From positions 62,001 through 126,000 of the forward strand of contig CAVOJV010000006.1 in NCBI GenBank assembly GCA_963696325.1: a stretch of DNA of 64,000 bases. Reading direction: 5' to 3'. The stretch comes from CAVOJV01 sp963696325 (lineage in GTDB: Bacteria > Pseudomonadota > Gammaproteobacteria > Competibacterales > Competibacteraceae). Numbering within the stretch: position 1 is the stretch's first letter; each line of letters begins with the position of its first letter. This document shows positions 1 to 7,926 of this stretch, piece by piece. Below the pieces are notes generated by a model. That model worked only from the letters and a program-made list of their open reading frames with translations, was not told the DNA's origin and made no database searches. A program made the translations under genes and the position numbers.

Positions 1-401
1 TCATCCAGTTCCAATGTCTTGAGCACCCGCCTGAGCAGTCGTTGTTGATCGTCGGAATCGAGGATCTGGAAGCCCTGGGGAAGCTTGGCCTCCTGCCAGT
101 GGGTACGCAGCAGGCGATGGGCGATGCCATGAAAGGTGCCGATCCACAGCCGGCCAACTGGCACATCCAGCAAGGTTTCGATGCGTCCGCGCATCTCGGC
201 AGCGGCCTTATTGGTGAAGGTCACCGCCAGGACCGACCAGGGTGAGGCATTCTCCACCGCCAGCAACCAGGCGATGCGCTGGACCAGCACGCGGGTCTTG
301 CCGCTGCCCGCCCCGGCCAATACTCTTAAGGGGCCGAGCGGAGCGGTTACCGCCTCGCGCTGGGCTTCGTTGAGGGAATCGAGAAGATAGGAGACGTCCA
401 T
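1..401 (-). CDS. uvrD: DNA helicase II (UvrD), N-terminal part, cut by window edge
   Basis: This is the first 133 codons of a superfamily 1 ATP-dependent 3'-5' helicase used in nucleotide-excision and mismatch repair. Reading the minus strand from the ATG at 401, the protein opens MDVSYLLDSLNEAQREAV (Q motif). The Walker A motif GAGSGKTRVL follows near residue 30, then AVTFTNKAAAEMR (motif Ia) and WIGTFHGIAHRLLR. These blocks are typical of UvrD/Rep/PcrA, and the DSLNEAQREAV start fits UvrD best. The rest of the roughly 720-residue protein lies beyond the left edge. It is divergent from the CoA-binding gene at 620, so the 218 bp between them should hold both promoters. Confidence 0.9.
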   Translation of the reverse strand, partial: MDVSYLLDSLNEAQREAVTAPLGPLRVLAGAGSGKTRVLVQRIAWLLAVENASPWSVLAVTFTNKAAAEMRGRIETLLDVPVGRLWIGTFHGIAHRLLRTHWQEAKLPQGFQILDSDDQQRLLRRVLKTLELD

Positions 402-619
402 GGGCCGGGATTGTAGCAAACTTGCCACCTGGCTGAGGAAACTGAATAACGGCCTACCGTTCGGCGCCGGGCCAAAATACCCCTGACCCTGCCTGAACTG
501 ACTGCGATGGCAGGGATATCTGGATGCGGCCCCCCTATAATCCCTCCAGCAACCAGTAGGCTTGCGCAACCGTGTCGAGTAGTAATATTTACCACCCCTT
601 GACGAAGAGGCATAACGCC

Positions 620-1060
620 ATGAGCGAACGTTTCCGGAATCCGCCCCCCGAGGAGATCCGCATCCTGCTGGAGCGGGTCAGAACCATTGCCGTGATAGGC
701 CTCTCCGCTTCTCCGCTCCGTCCCAGTCATGGGGTAGCCAAGGCCTTGCAGGGTTTCGGCTATCGAATCATTCCGGTGAATCCGGAACTGGATTGGGCAC
801 TGGGGGAGCGCGCCTATCCCGAACTGCGCGCCATGCCGGAGCCCGTCGATCTGGTGGATGTGTTCCGCGCCTCCGAGCATGTGGCCGGTATTGTGGCTGA
901 CTGCATCGCCCTCAACTTGCCCGCCGTGTGGTTGCAGGATGGCGTCATCGACGAGCCTGCCGCCCAGCGGGCGCGAGCCGCGGGTATGACGGTGGTCATG
1001 AATCGCTGTCTCTACCGGGACTATCTGCAGTTCCTGGGGGGCGCCAGAAGCCATCATTGA
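620..1060 (+). CDS. CoA-binding domain protein (YccU family)
   Basis: A 146-residue Rossmann-fold protein of the CoA-binding/YccU family. The segment TIAVIGLSASPLRPSHGVAK is the nucleotide-binding loop, and the later blocks IIPVNPEL, VDVFRASEHV and VWLQDGV are the family's conserved strands. Its function is not known beyond CoA or nucleotide binding in homologues. The ATG at 620 is preferred over the GTG at 572 because a GAAGAGG ribosome site lies 9 bases upstream and homologues start close to this point. It reads away from uvrD and is followed by the GNAT-nitrilase gene on the same strand. Confidence 0.85.
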   Translation: MSERFRNPPPEEIRILLERVRTIAVIGLSASPLRPSHGVAKALQGFGYRIIPVNPELDWALGERAYPELRAMPEPVDLVDVFRASEHVAGIVADCIALNLPAVWLQDGVIDEPAAQRARAAGMTVVMNRCLYRDYLQFLGGARSHH

Positions 1061-1150
1061 CCAAGCGCAGCGGTGCCTGTTAAAAGCTCAATGTATTCAG
1101 TAGTGCGCCACTGCCCAGCGGCGCGGCAGGTTTCTAAACAAGGCAAGGTC

Positions 1151-2731
1151 ATGACCGAACAGTCTTACGAACACCCGGTGCAGCACCGGCTGAAGCTACG
1201 CAACACCCGGCTGTCCGATTACGAGGATATCCGGGAGATTATGAATCTCGTTTATCCTACCATGGGCGGCGCCTGGACCCGCGAACAGTTCGCCTCCCAG
1301 ATCACCCGTTTCCCGGAAGGGCAGATCTGCATTGAGGACAATGGCAAGGTAGTCGCCTCCGCCATCAGCCTGATCGTGGATTATGCCCGCTACGGCGATA
1401 AGCATACCTATGCGCAGATCACCGGCAACGGCTACCTCACTACCCAAGATCCGCGCGGCGACACCCTGTACGGGGTGGATATCTTCGTGCATCCTGCGTA
1501 CCGCGATATGCGCCTGGGTCGGCGCCTCTACGATGCCCGTAAAGAGTTGTGCGAGAACCTCAATCTGCGCGCTATCATCGTCGGCGGACGCATCCCAGGT
1601 TACTGGAAGCATCACGATAAGCTGACCCCCCAGCAGTATGTCGAACAGGTGAAGGTCAAGGAACTGGTGGATCCCATTCTCACCTTCCAGTTGGCCAACG
1701 ACTTCCATGTCCGCAAGCTCATCACCGGCTATATGCCGGACGATATGGAATCCCAAGCCTACGCCACCCTGCTAGAGTGGCTGAACATTTACTACGAGGA
1801 AAAGGAGCCGCTGATCGGCGGGCGCAAGCCCGTCGTCAAGGTCGGGGCGGTACAGTGGCAGATGCGGCCGCTGGGTTCCCTCGAGGATCTGCTCCAGCAG
1901 GTGGAGTACTTCGTCGATGCCGTAGCCGGATACAAGGCCGATGTCATTCTGTTTCCGGAATTTTTCAATATTCCGCTGCTGGCTCAGTTCAACCAGGACA
2001 ATCCCGCCGAGGCGGTGCGCGCCCTGGCCGAGTACACGGAGCCGGTGCGCCAGGAAATGGTACGATTGGCCCTGGCTTACAATATCAACATCATCGCCGG
2101 TAGCATGCCGGAATACCAGGGTAACTCCTTATACAACGTCTGCTACCTGTGCCGGCGGGATGGTTCCTGGGACAAACAGTACAAGCTCCACATCACGCCC
2201 GATGAGGCTGCCTATTGGGGCGTCAAAGGCGGCGATAAGCTCAAGGTTTTCGATCTCGACATCGGCAAGGTCGGCGTGCTGATCTGCTATGACGTGGAAT
2301 TTCCCGAACTGCCGCGCCTGCTGGCGGATCAGGGTATGCAAATCCTCTTCGTGCCGTACTGGACGGACACCAAGAACGCCTACCTGCGGGTGCGGCGCTG
2401 CGCCCAGGCCCGCGCCATCGAAAATGAATGCTATGTAGTCATCTCCGGCAGCGTGGGCAACCTGCCCAAGGTCGCCAATATGGACATTCAATACTCCCAG
2501 GCTGCCGTGTTTACGCCCTCGGACTTTGCTTTCCCCCATGATGCGACCGCCGCAGAGGCCACGCCCAACACCGAGATGACTCTGATCGTCGATCTGGATC
2601 TGGACAATCTCAAGGAACTGCGCACGCACGGCAGCGTGCGCAATTTCCGTGACCGCCGCCTGGATCTCTATCAGGTCAGTTGGTTGGGCGAGCCGCAACG
2701 GCCATCTTCTCCCGCGGAAAAACCGCTGTAG
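1151..2731 (+). CDS. Bifunctional GNAT acetyltransferase / carbon-nitrogen hydrolase
   Basis: A 526-residue two-domain protein. Residues about 13-215 form a GNAT N-acetyltransferase domain, with VDIFVHPAYRDMRLGRRLY (residues 109-127) as the acetyl-CoA loop. Residues about 228-500 form a nitrilase-superfamily amidohydrolase with the expected Glu-Lys-Cys triad: E270 in LFPEFFN, K345 in QYKLHITPDE and C379 in VLICYDVEFPEL. Proteins with this architecture are widespread but their substrate is not established. The ATG at 1151 is chosen because AAGGCAAGG precedes it and the GNAT domain begins soon after; a GTG at 1073 would add 26 residues. The last 90 bp recur near 7801, on the far side of accessory region A. 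Confidence 0.9.
   Translation: MTEQSYEHPVQHRLKLRNTRLSDYEDIREIMNLVYPTMGGAWTREQFASQITRFPEGQICIEDNGKVVASAISLIVDYARYGDKHTYAQITGNGYLTTQDPRGDTLYGVDIFVHPAYRDMRLGRRLYDARKELCENLNLRAIIVGGRIPGYWKHHDKLTPQQYVEQVKVKELVDPILTFQLANDFHVRKLITGYMPDDMESQAYATLLEWLNIYYEEKEPLIGGRKPVVKVGAVQWQMRPLGSLEDLLQQVEYFVDAVAGYKADVILFPEFFNIPLLAQFNQDNPAEAVRALAEYTEPVRQEMVRLALAYNINIIAGSMPEYQGNSLYNVCYLCRRDGSWDKQYKLHITPDEAAYWGVKGGDKLKVFDLDIGKVGVLICYDVEFPELPRLLADQGMQILFVPYWTDTKNAYLRVRRCAQARAIENECYVVISGSVGNLPKVANMDIQYSQAAVFTPSDFAFPHDATAAEATPNTEMTLIVDLDLDNLKELRTHGSVRNFRDRRLDLYQVSWLGEPQRPSSPAEKPL
2642..2731 (+). repeat. Direct repeat, copy A: 3' end of the GNAT-nitrilase gene
   Basis: The last 90 bp of the GNAT-nitrilase gene match 7801-7890. 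There is one mismatch in the first 63 bp or so and several in the last 25, and the reading frame through the stop codon is preserved in both copies. The two copies bracket about 5.07 kb of accessory DNA. Confidence 0.9.
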
Positions 2732-2774
2732 GTTGCCGTGAAAGTAGGGGCCTCGGAGGACAATAAGAGGCCGT

Positions 2775-2796
2775 CGTCGCTCAGCGACGTTTTTTT
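2775..2796 (+). terminator. Rho-independent terminator
   Basis: A six-base-pair stem CGTCGC/GCGACG with loop TCA is followed by seven T residues. It sits 44 bp after the stop codon of the GNAT-nitrilase gene and just before the IS110 gene that reads the other way. Confidence 0.75.
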
Positions 2797-2817
2797 CAGA
2801 CTACCGTCGAAACGAAG

Positions 2818-4035
2818 TTAGGCTGCCTGCGGCAGGTAGCCGTGTTTCTTCAATTGCCGGAGCCAACGTGGGGCATTACGTTGGACCAAGAGAGCTTCGT
2901 AATCGACGGTGGCATCTTGATAAGGAACAGACCGCGACAATACCACGAACACCGTTTTGAGCACTTTATGAGCAATGGCGATAATCGCCTTCTTGGTCCC
3001 CCGACGAATGACCAAGGCCTGATAGCGGCTCTTAAATTGACTGGTAGTTCGGATGGCGGCCCACGCGATCTCACAGAGGATGGCGCGGACATAGCGGTTA
3101 CCCGGGATGGTTCGGCCGGTCCGACGCTTGCCGGCGGATTCGTGGTTACCAGGGCAGACCCCGGCCCACTTCGCCAGTCGGCCGGCGTTGCCAAAGGCCG
3201 TCATGTCAAGACCGATTTCCACCACCAGCTTGGCGGCGGCTAAGCGATCGATACCGGGGATGGTCAACAGCAATTCCAAGGCCGCCTCATAGGGTTTCAG
3301 GGCATCGAACAACTGCCGGTCGAGGTCGGCCAACTGGGTTTCCAGGATATCGAGATGCTGACGGATCATCCGGGCGACAAACAAGTGGTGTTCGCTGAGT
3401 TCTCCTTGAAGGGCGGCCAGCAACTCCTCCCGCGGGGCCTGCAGTCGCCCGGCGTGGGCCAGCGCCTGTTCCGGCGTCCCGCCGTTGAGTAAGCAGTCGA
3501 TCATGGCTCGGGCCGCCACGCCATGGGCATCGGAGACAACCGCCGTGAGGCGGATGCCGGCATCGCTTAACACCCGCACCAAGCGGTTTTTCTCCGCGGC
3601 GAGCATGGCGGTGGTCCGGTTGTGATAGCGGCTGAGTTGGCGGAGATTCCGCAAGGACTCCGGTGGAATGAAACTGCCGCGCAACAACCCGGCGCGGGCT
3701 AACATAGCAAGCCACTCGGCATCGCTGAGGTCGGTCTTGCGGCCGGGCACCTTTTTGACGTGTTGGGCATTCACGACCAGCGCCCGAATGCCGACCTTTT
3801 CCAGGGCGGCATAGGGGCTTTTCCAGTAGATACCGGTACTCTCCATGACCACCGTATCCGGTTTAAACCCAGCAATCCAGTCGGCCATGGCGCGCCGATC
3901 CCGCTGGAAAGCACCGAATTGCCGCCGATGGACTTCCGGTTCACAGCCGGGTTCGGCGACAATAACACAGACTGAGATCGTGGTCAGATGAACGTCCATT
4001 CCGACGGCACAGCGAAAAATCGGTTGAATGTCCAT
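2818..4035 (-). CDS. IS110-family transposase (DEDD recombinase), copy distinct from the 24/35 kb pair
   Basis: A 405-residue IS110-type recombinase. The N-terminal RuvC-like DEDD domain shows VGMDVHLTTISV (first Asp), VVMESTGIYWK (Glu) and GRKTDLSDAEWLA (last Asp pair). The C-terminal Tnp_20 domain shows LLTIPGIDRLAAAKLVVEIG and FGNAGRLAKWAGVCPGNHESAGK, with the conserved serine region after it. Length and motif order are normal, so it looks intact. The ATG at 4035 follows a strong GAGGAGG ribosome site. It is only distantly similar to the other IS110 genes in the window. It lies inside accessory region A. Exact element ends could not be fixed, as expected for a family without terminal inverted repeats. 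Confidence 0.9.
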   Translation of the reverse strand: MDIQPIFRCAVGMDVHLTTISVCVIVAEPGCEPEVHRRQFGAFQRDRRAMADWIAGFKPDTVVMESTGIYWKSPYAALEKVGIRALVVNAQHVKKVPGRKTDLSDAEWLAMLARAGLLRGSFIPPESLRNLRQLSRYHNRTTAMLAAEKNRLVRVLSDAGIRLTAVVSDAHGVAARAMIDCLLNGGTPEQALAHAGRLQAPREELLAALQGELSEHHLFVARMIRQHLDILETQLADLDRQLFDALKPYEAALELLLTIPGIDRLAAAKLVVEIGLDMTAFGNAGRLAKWAGVCPGNHESAGKRRTGRTIPGNRYVRAILCEIAWAAIRTTSQFKSRYQALVIRRGTKKAIIAIAHKVLKTVFVVLSRSVPYQDATVDYEALLVQRNAPRWLRQLKKHGYLPQAA

Positions 4036-4200
4036 GAAAACCTCCTCGCAAACCAGGTTGAAGGTAACGACCTGCGAGGCGCACCTCCAGGGTCCCGAAG
4101 GGCACCTGACCATTCGAGGCCGGTTCCGGGGGGAACCGGTTCGTGATGGCCGGTCAGGTTGCCGTGCGCGCTCAAGGGCAGCAGTCGGGGGTACAAGTCA
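4036..4200 (-). ncRNA. Candidate IS110 bridge RNA region upstream of the transposase
   Basis: The non-coding DNA just upstream of the IS110 start is rich in complementary segments. CCGGTTCC (4120-4127) pairs with GGAACCGG (4132-4139) across a GGGG loop, and CCTGACC (4105-4111) pairs with GGTCAGG (4152-4158) around it. IS110-family elements are known to encode a structured guide (bridge) RNA in a non-coding end. That this is one is inference; the folded boundaries are approximate. From about 4200 to 4425 I see nothing I can name. Confidence 0.45.
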
Positions 4201-4425
4201 GGACCACAGGCTCATGTTGGAGACGGAGTCGAACTACCATTCCTACAGCGGCCTTGGGGAGGTGCTCCTCCACTTTAGACCCTACTTTCATCCGCGGGGG
4301 TGTCAAAGCCAAATGACATGACCGTTGGGGGTGGTGCGCCACAGCAGTCGGCCCATTACGGCCTCTTCCATCGAATCCGGCAGGGCTGGCGAAATACCCG
4401 ATTATGTCATCCTCCAAGTTAATGC

Positions 4426-4983
4426 TCAGGGAGCGCCTGGCATTCCCCCGGTTGGCGGCGGGGGGTAGGGTTCAGAGGGAAGTGGTTGCCTTCCATAAGG
4501 TGGGGGTGGCGGAGGCGGGTAACGCGAGGACAGCCCCCTATAACCTGCCGGTAACGGCACTTGGTTGCCCTTAGCGTACATGCATTGCAGGTAGGCGTTA
4601 TCATAGCGCCTTTGGATGACGTCGGCGGACACCCAGGCAGCGTTGCTCCCCGCCGCGCTGCCCAGCAGCAGCCCGCTGCCCGCGCCGATGGCGGCGCCGG
4701 AGCCGGCTTGCCCGGAGGCGGCCCCGATCAGCGCCCCGGCGGCAGCGCCCAGCACGGTGCCGGCCACGGCGCTCTGGGTAGCGCTGTCGGTGGCGACCTG
4801 GCCGGGGGGGAGCCCCACTATCGCCTGCGCATACTGCTGACACATGAACTCGTCGTCCCGGAACTGCTCGAAGGTCTTGCGACTGCCGGGCAGCGCCATA
4901 ACGCTGGGCCCGCTCGGGACGGTCACGCACGCGCTTATGGCGAGCATCGCTGCCAGCAACGATAACTTAAGTAATTTGTTCAT
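4426..4983 (-). CDS. Glycine-zipper outer-membrane lipoprotein, proline-rich tail
   Basis: A 185-residue putative lipoprotein. The signal peptide MNKLLKLSLLAAMLAISAC ends in a lipobox with Cys19. After a soluble stretch (residues 30-75), residues about 76-112 alternate Gly/Ala at the spacing of a glycine zipper (GTVLGAAAGALIGAASGQAG and onward), a membrane-inserting motif seen in SlyB- and YMGG-type proteins. Residues 150-185 are Pro/Tyr-rich (RYPPPPPPPYGRQPLPSEPY). It is the last gene of the minus-strand cluster DUF2844, DUF3443, GYRGYGG protein, glycine zipper. The function is unknown; a structural envelope role is inferred. Confidence 0.8.
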   Translation of the reverse strand: MNKLLKLSLLAAMLAISACVTVPSGPSVMALPGSRKTFEQFRDDEFMCQQYAQAIVGLPPGQVATDSATQSAVAGTVLGAAAGALIGAASGQAGSGAAIGAGSGLLLGSAAGSNAAWVSADVIQRRYDNAYLQCMYAKGNQVPLPAGYRGLSSRYPPPPPPPYGRQPLPSEPYPPPPTGGMPGAP

Positions 4984-5004
4984 GATGGCTCTGTCTTAAC
5001 TTTC

Positions 5005-5466
5005 TTACTGAGGTGGCGGGTTTTTTTCTGGAACTACCTTTACCCAACCTTTCCGGCAACTCTGGATGTAAGGGTAGTAGCCGGCCGAGTCGGGGCAGTA
5101 GTACCAGTAATACGGGTCCTGCTCGACGTATACTGGCGGTTCCTGCTCGACGTATACCGGCGGGGCGCCTGCGATGTAGGCCGGCGGCGGATTAGGGTAA
5201 TAGTTAGGCCACCAGAACAACGGCGCACCGATGACTATGCCGCCATACCCGCGGTAGCCGCCATACCCGCGGTAGCCACCATACCCGCGGTAGCCACCAT
5301 ACCCGCGGTAGCCGCCATACCCGCGGTAGCCGCCATACCCGCGGTAGCCGCCGTACCCATGATAGCCACCATGCCCTCGGTAGCCGCCGGGGCCGTCGCT
5401 CCAAGCACTGTTCGCCCAACCCAACAGCGTCACTGTCGCGATCCAAACAAGCGCCAGTTTCTTCAT
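5005..5466 (-). CDS. Exported GYRGYGG-repeat protein
   Basis: A 153-residue protein. MKKLALVWIATVTLLGWANSAWS is a Sec signal peptide, followed by about eight copies of the six-residue unit GYRGYG (residues about 30-80). A Pro/Tyr-rich tail has two copies of VYVEQEPPVYVEQDP-like sequence and ends with two cysteines (YYCPDSAGYYPYIQSC). Such tails occur in small exported proteins of proteobacteria annotated only as hypothetical. The ATG at 5466 follows GAGGAGG. It is 22 bp upstream of the glycine-zipper lipoprotein and probably co-transcribed. Low-complexity Gly/Tyr/Arg content suggests a flexible or self-associating surface protein (inference). Confidence 0.75.
   Translation of the reverse strand: MKKLALVWIATVTLLGWANSAWSDGPGGYRGHGGYHGYGGYRGYGGYRGYGGYRGYGGYRGYGGYRGYGGYRGYGGIVIGAPLFWWPNYYPNPPPAYIAGAPPVYVEQEPPVYVEQDPYYWYYCPDSAGYYPYIQSCRKGWVKVVPEKNPPPQ
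5239..5382 (-). repeat. 18-bp tandem repeat coding for GYRGYG units
   Basis: Six near-perfect copies of an 18-bp unit occur head to tail at 5239-5346; the variation is a G/A at one position. Two degenerate copies follow to 5382. Because 18 is a multiple of three, changes in copy number would keep the frame, so this is a candidate length-variable locus. Confidence 0.9.
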
Positions 5467-5577
5467 GCGTGACCTCCTCAGACATAAGACCAAAACTCGC
5501 ACTCGCATTGCACACTTGAGGATTCCGCCGGTGAGCTATCAACGGCGTAAGCTGAGCTGCGAGGTTCGTCAGTTAAA

Positions 5578-7068
5578 TCAATATGCCCAGTATGGCCCTA
5601 AGCCTCCCGGCGTGTTCTGATTCTCTATAGCAACGTAGATATTGCGGCCGAAGAAAAACGACAGGCCGTAGTCGAATCCCCCGCCAAAGTTGATCGAGGG
5701 ATTCGGCGGATTGGGTCCGCCTAGATTGTTGAAAGCTATGTTGCCCGAATCCACCAGCGTCTGTGCGTTGGCAATATTGAACGTCGCCGTGCCGCTGGCA
5801 CCGTTGTTTCCCGTATTCGTGGTGGTAAAGCGCTGTTCCACCAGAGGACAATAGAATCCGGAGTTCCCCTGGCACGAAGGCAAGCCAGTGTCGGCCGTGG
5901 TCAGGAAATACAGTCCGTTCGAACCGCTGTCAATGAAGCTAGAAGGGTACGACTTGCCATTGTAGGCGGCGGTGAAGTTCCCCGCGGTGGTGGTGGTGTA
6001 TACCACCGCGCTGCCCAATCCATTGTTCGATTGAGTGCCGATGCCGAACACTAGCGAGCCGCTCACGGCCCCTTGGCCGGCGTCGGGAATCGCCGGCAGC
6101 TCGATGATGACGCCGTTATTGTCGTTGGCAAACAGAGATACGGGATTCTGTACCTGCTGCGCCGTTGGGACCAGGGTCGCGACGCAACCCGTGCTCGGAC
6201 AGGAATAGTAAAGGTTGAAGAGTTGTTGGCTGCAATCCTCGCCACAGTCTTGCATGAACAAGCCGACCCCCAGAATGCCGTTCGCGCCAAGCAGCGAAAG
6301 CGTGTTCTCATTGGGTCCGCCGGTGTTGCCGCAACTGCTCGGGACCGCAGGTGCGTCCGCGGGTGCAATCACCTGGATCGGCGTCGAACTGGCGACCTCA
6401 CCGGCAAGGTAAATGTCGGCCAAAACGATGGGGCCCCACGTGAAACCGTCCAGGAACGGCGTACACTCGACTAAGGGGTTCCCATCGGGCGCGCTTTGGC
6501 GTGGCAACGAAAGTGATAACTCACCGCTGCCAGCCGTGCTCAGCAGCCGCAAACCCACCGAACCGGTATCGACCAGCACATGGTCGATGGTCTGGCAGTT
6601 CGTTATGCTACCCGGCGCACAGATCTTGATGCTGGTGAAAACACCATTGACGTAGTAGTTGGGCGCAAGACCGGGCGGCCCGCCATCGACCACGATGGGC
6701 TGAACGTTGTGTGCGGTCGCCGCTGGGTTCACGGTGACCGTCGCGGAGCCTGATTTAGTCTTATCCTGGATGGAAGTTGCCGTGACGGTTACCGGGTTTA
6801 TACTCGAAACCGGTGGCGCAGTGAATACGCCCGAGGAACTGACGCTGCCCGTGCTGGCTGACCAGGTCACGTCCGGGCTGACATTGTCAGTGCCCGAGAC
6901 GACCGCCGAGCAGGAACTCGTTTGGTCCGAAGTCACCGTTGAAGGCGAGCAAGTCACGCTGACTGAGGTGACGCTCGAAGGAGTTTCTCCGCCTCCGCCG
7001 TTGCCTCCGCCACAGGCGGCCATCAGAAGCGCGCTTCCGATGATGAGAACATTTCCAAGCCTGTGCAC
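5578..7068 (-). CDS. DUF3443-family lipoprotein with pepsin-like motifs and an N-terminal Ig-like domain
   Basis: A 496-residue putative lipoprotein: signal peptide with lipobox LLMAAC (Cys19), a Gly-rich linker, a bacterial Ig-like domain (residues about 32-114), then the DUF3443 domain. Within it I see LVDTGSVGLRLL (Asp167), NGILGVGLF (264-271), GSLVFGIG (337-344) and FIDSGSNGLYFL (Asp380). The order DTGS, then ILG-G, then DSGS, with about 213 residues between the aspartates, is what pepsin-fold (A1) aspartic proteases show. Many paired cysteines suit an exported protein. It lies 14 bp downstream of the DUF2844 gene, its usual partner as I recall. Family assignment is fairly sure; protease activity is inference. 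Confidence 0.8.
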   Translation of the reverse strand: MHRLGNVLIIGSALLMAACGGGNGGGGETPSSVTSVSVTCSPSTVTSDQTSSCSAVVSGTDNVSPDVTWSASTGSVSSSGVFTAPPVSSINPVTVTATSIQDKTKSGSATVTVNPAATAHNVQPIVVDGGPPGLAPNYYVNGVFTSIKICAPGSITNCQTIDHVLVDTGSVGLRLLSTAGSGELSLSLPRQSAPDGNPLVECTPFLDGFTWGPIVLADIYLAGEVASSTPIQVIAPADAPAVPSSCGNTGGPNENTLSLLGANGILGVGLFMQDCGEDCSQQLFNLYYSCPSTGCVATLVPTAQQVQNPVSLFANDNNGVIIELPAIPDAGQGAVSGSLVFGIGTQSNNGLGSAVVYTTTTAGNFTAAYNGKSYPSSFIDSGSNGLYFLTTADTGLPSCQGNSGFYCPLVEQRFTTTNTGNNGASGTATFNIANAQTLVDSGNIAFNNLGGPNPPNPSINFGGGFDYGLSFFFGRNIYVAIENQNTPGGLGPYWAY

Positions 7069-7082
7069 GTTGTCCCCCTTCT

Positions 7083-7565
7083 TTAACGGATGGCACTGGC
7101 ATCTATGCCTTGCGGCAACGACCGCGGCAGATACGCGCGGCCATGGAAGTCGCGCATGTGCCCGGCTTGTTGGAAGACGAACTCCGGTGTCTCAATCAGC
7201 ACGGGACCGCGGCCATAGCGCTTGCGTTCCGCAGCAGCTTGCTGCAATTTGACAAAGTAACTCTCGCCCAGCAGTTGCCGTAGATCGGGTATTGTCGGAC
7301 CCTCCCAGGAGACGCCGAAGATCTTACCGTCAACTGCTGCATATTCGTGTACGACATGGCCCGTGGGAGCCCGGATCTCGTGCAAAGTGTATGCCCGGGC
7401 CGCGTCGGAACGCAGGGTTCCCTTCATGTGTACCGCGTCGTTCTGTACCGAGGCAATGGTGCCGCCGAGTTCGGCCCAGGCTAGCGATGGGAAGACTACC
7501 GCAACGAACACGGCGGCGACAGAAAGCCGGCTCATAACAAGTATAGTGTAACACCGATTACTCAT
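7083..7565 (-). CDS. DUF2844-family exported protein
   Basis: A 160-residue protein with a signal peptide (MSNRCYTILVMSRLSVAAVF to about residue 31, AWA cleavage) followed by AELGG, the usual mature start of DUF2844 proteins. Other conserved-looking blocks are YTLHEIRAPTGHVVHEY, GKIFGVSWEGPTIPDLRQLL and RDFHGRAYLPRSLPQG. The function is unknown. The ATG at 7565 has GAGGAGAG eight bases upstream. It heads the minus-strand cluster, with DUF3443 14 bp downstream; this pairing suggests that the two products work together in the envelope. Confidence 0.8.
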   Translation of the reverse strand: MSNRCYTILVMSRLSVAAVFVAVVFPSLAWAELGGTIASVQNDAVHMKGTLRSDAARAYTLHEIRAPTGHVVHEYAAVDGKIFGVSWEGPTIPDLRQLLGESYFVKLQQAAAERKRYGRGPVLIETPEFVFQQAGHMRDFHGRAYLPRSLPQGIDASAIR

Positions 7566-7800
7566 GGGTTTTCTCTCCTCTTGACCTGATCTCGCTGGGA
7601 TTCGGTCCACCATCAGTTCACACGTTGATCCCCTTTGCGGTGGGCGCGCCGGCAATTCCTGAGGCGCAGGCATTAACCTATATTAAAATAAAGGTCACCG
7701 ACGCGGAGCAGAAGTTCCGCATCGCCTTGCCCTGGTTCTTGAAATGTATATCAGGGAGTCAGCGGCCCTGATGCCCTTGTCCGCACTCGACAGCGTATAT

Positions 7801-7890
7801 AATTTCCCTGACCGCCGCCTGGATCTCTATCAGGTCAGTTGGTTGGGCGAGCCGCAACGGCCATCCTCTCAGGCGGGAAAACCGCTATAG
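7801..7890 (+). pseudogene. Direct repeat, copy B: detached 3' end of a GNAT-nitrilase gene
   Basis: These 90 bp encode the last 29 residues and stop of the GNAT-nitrilase (DRRLDLYQVSWLGEPQRPSS and onward) with no start or upstream domain. It is a second copy of 2642-2731, lying 37 bp before dapF. The 360 bp between DUF2844 (7565) and dapF (7927) hold this fragment and presumably the promoters of both flanking operons; nothing else was recognised there. Confidence 0.85.
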
Positions 7891-7926
7891 TTTGCGAATC
7901 GGCGCTATATAGCTAAACTGTTGTTC

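Noticed and set aside
347..1057. A 236-codon minus-strand frame opposite the CoA-binding gene
   Set aside because: Shadow of the real gene in GC-rich DNA; no domain is recognisable and the plus-strand product fits a known family.
5239..5382. Regular repeats that could suggest a CRISPR array
   Set aside because: The units are contiguous with no spacers and encode GYRGYG in frame.
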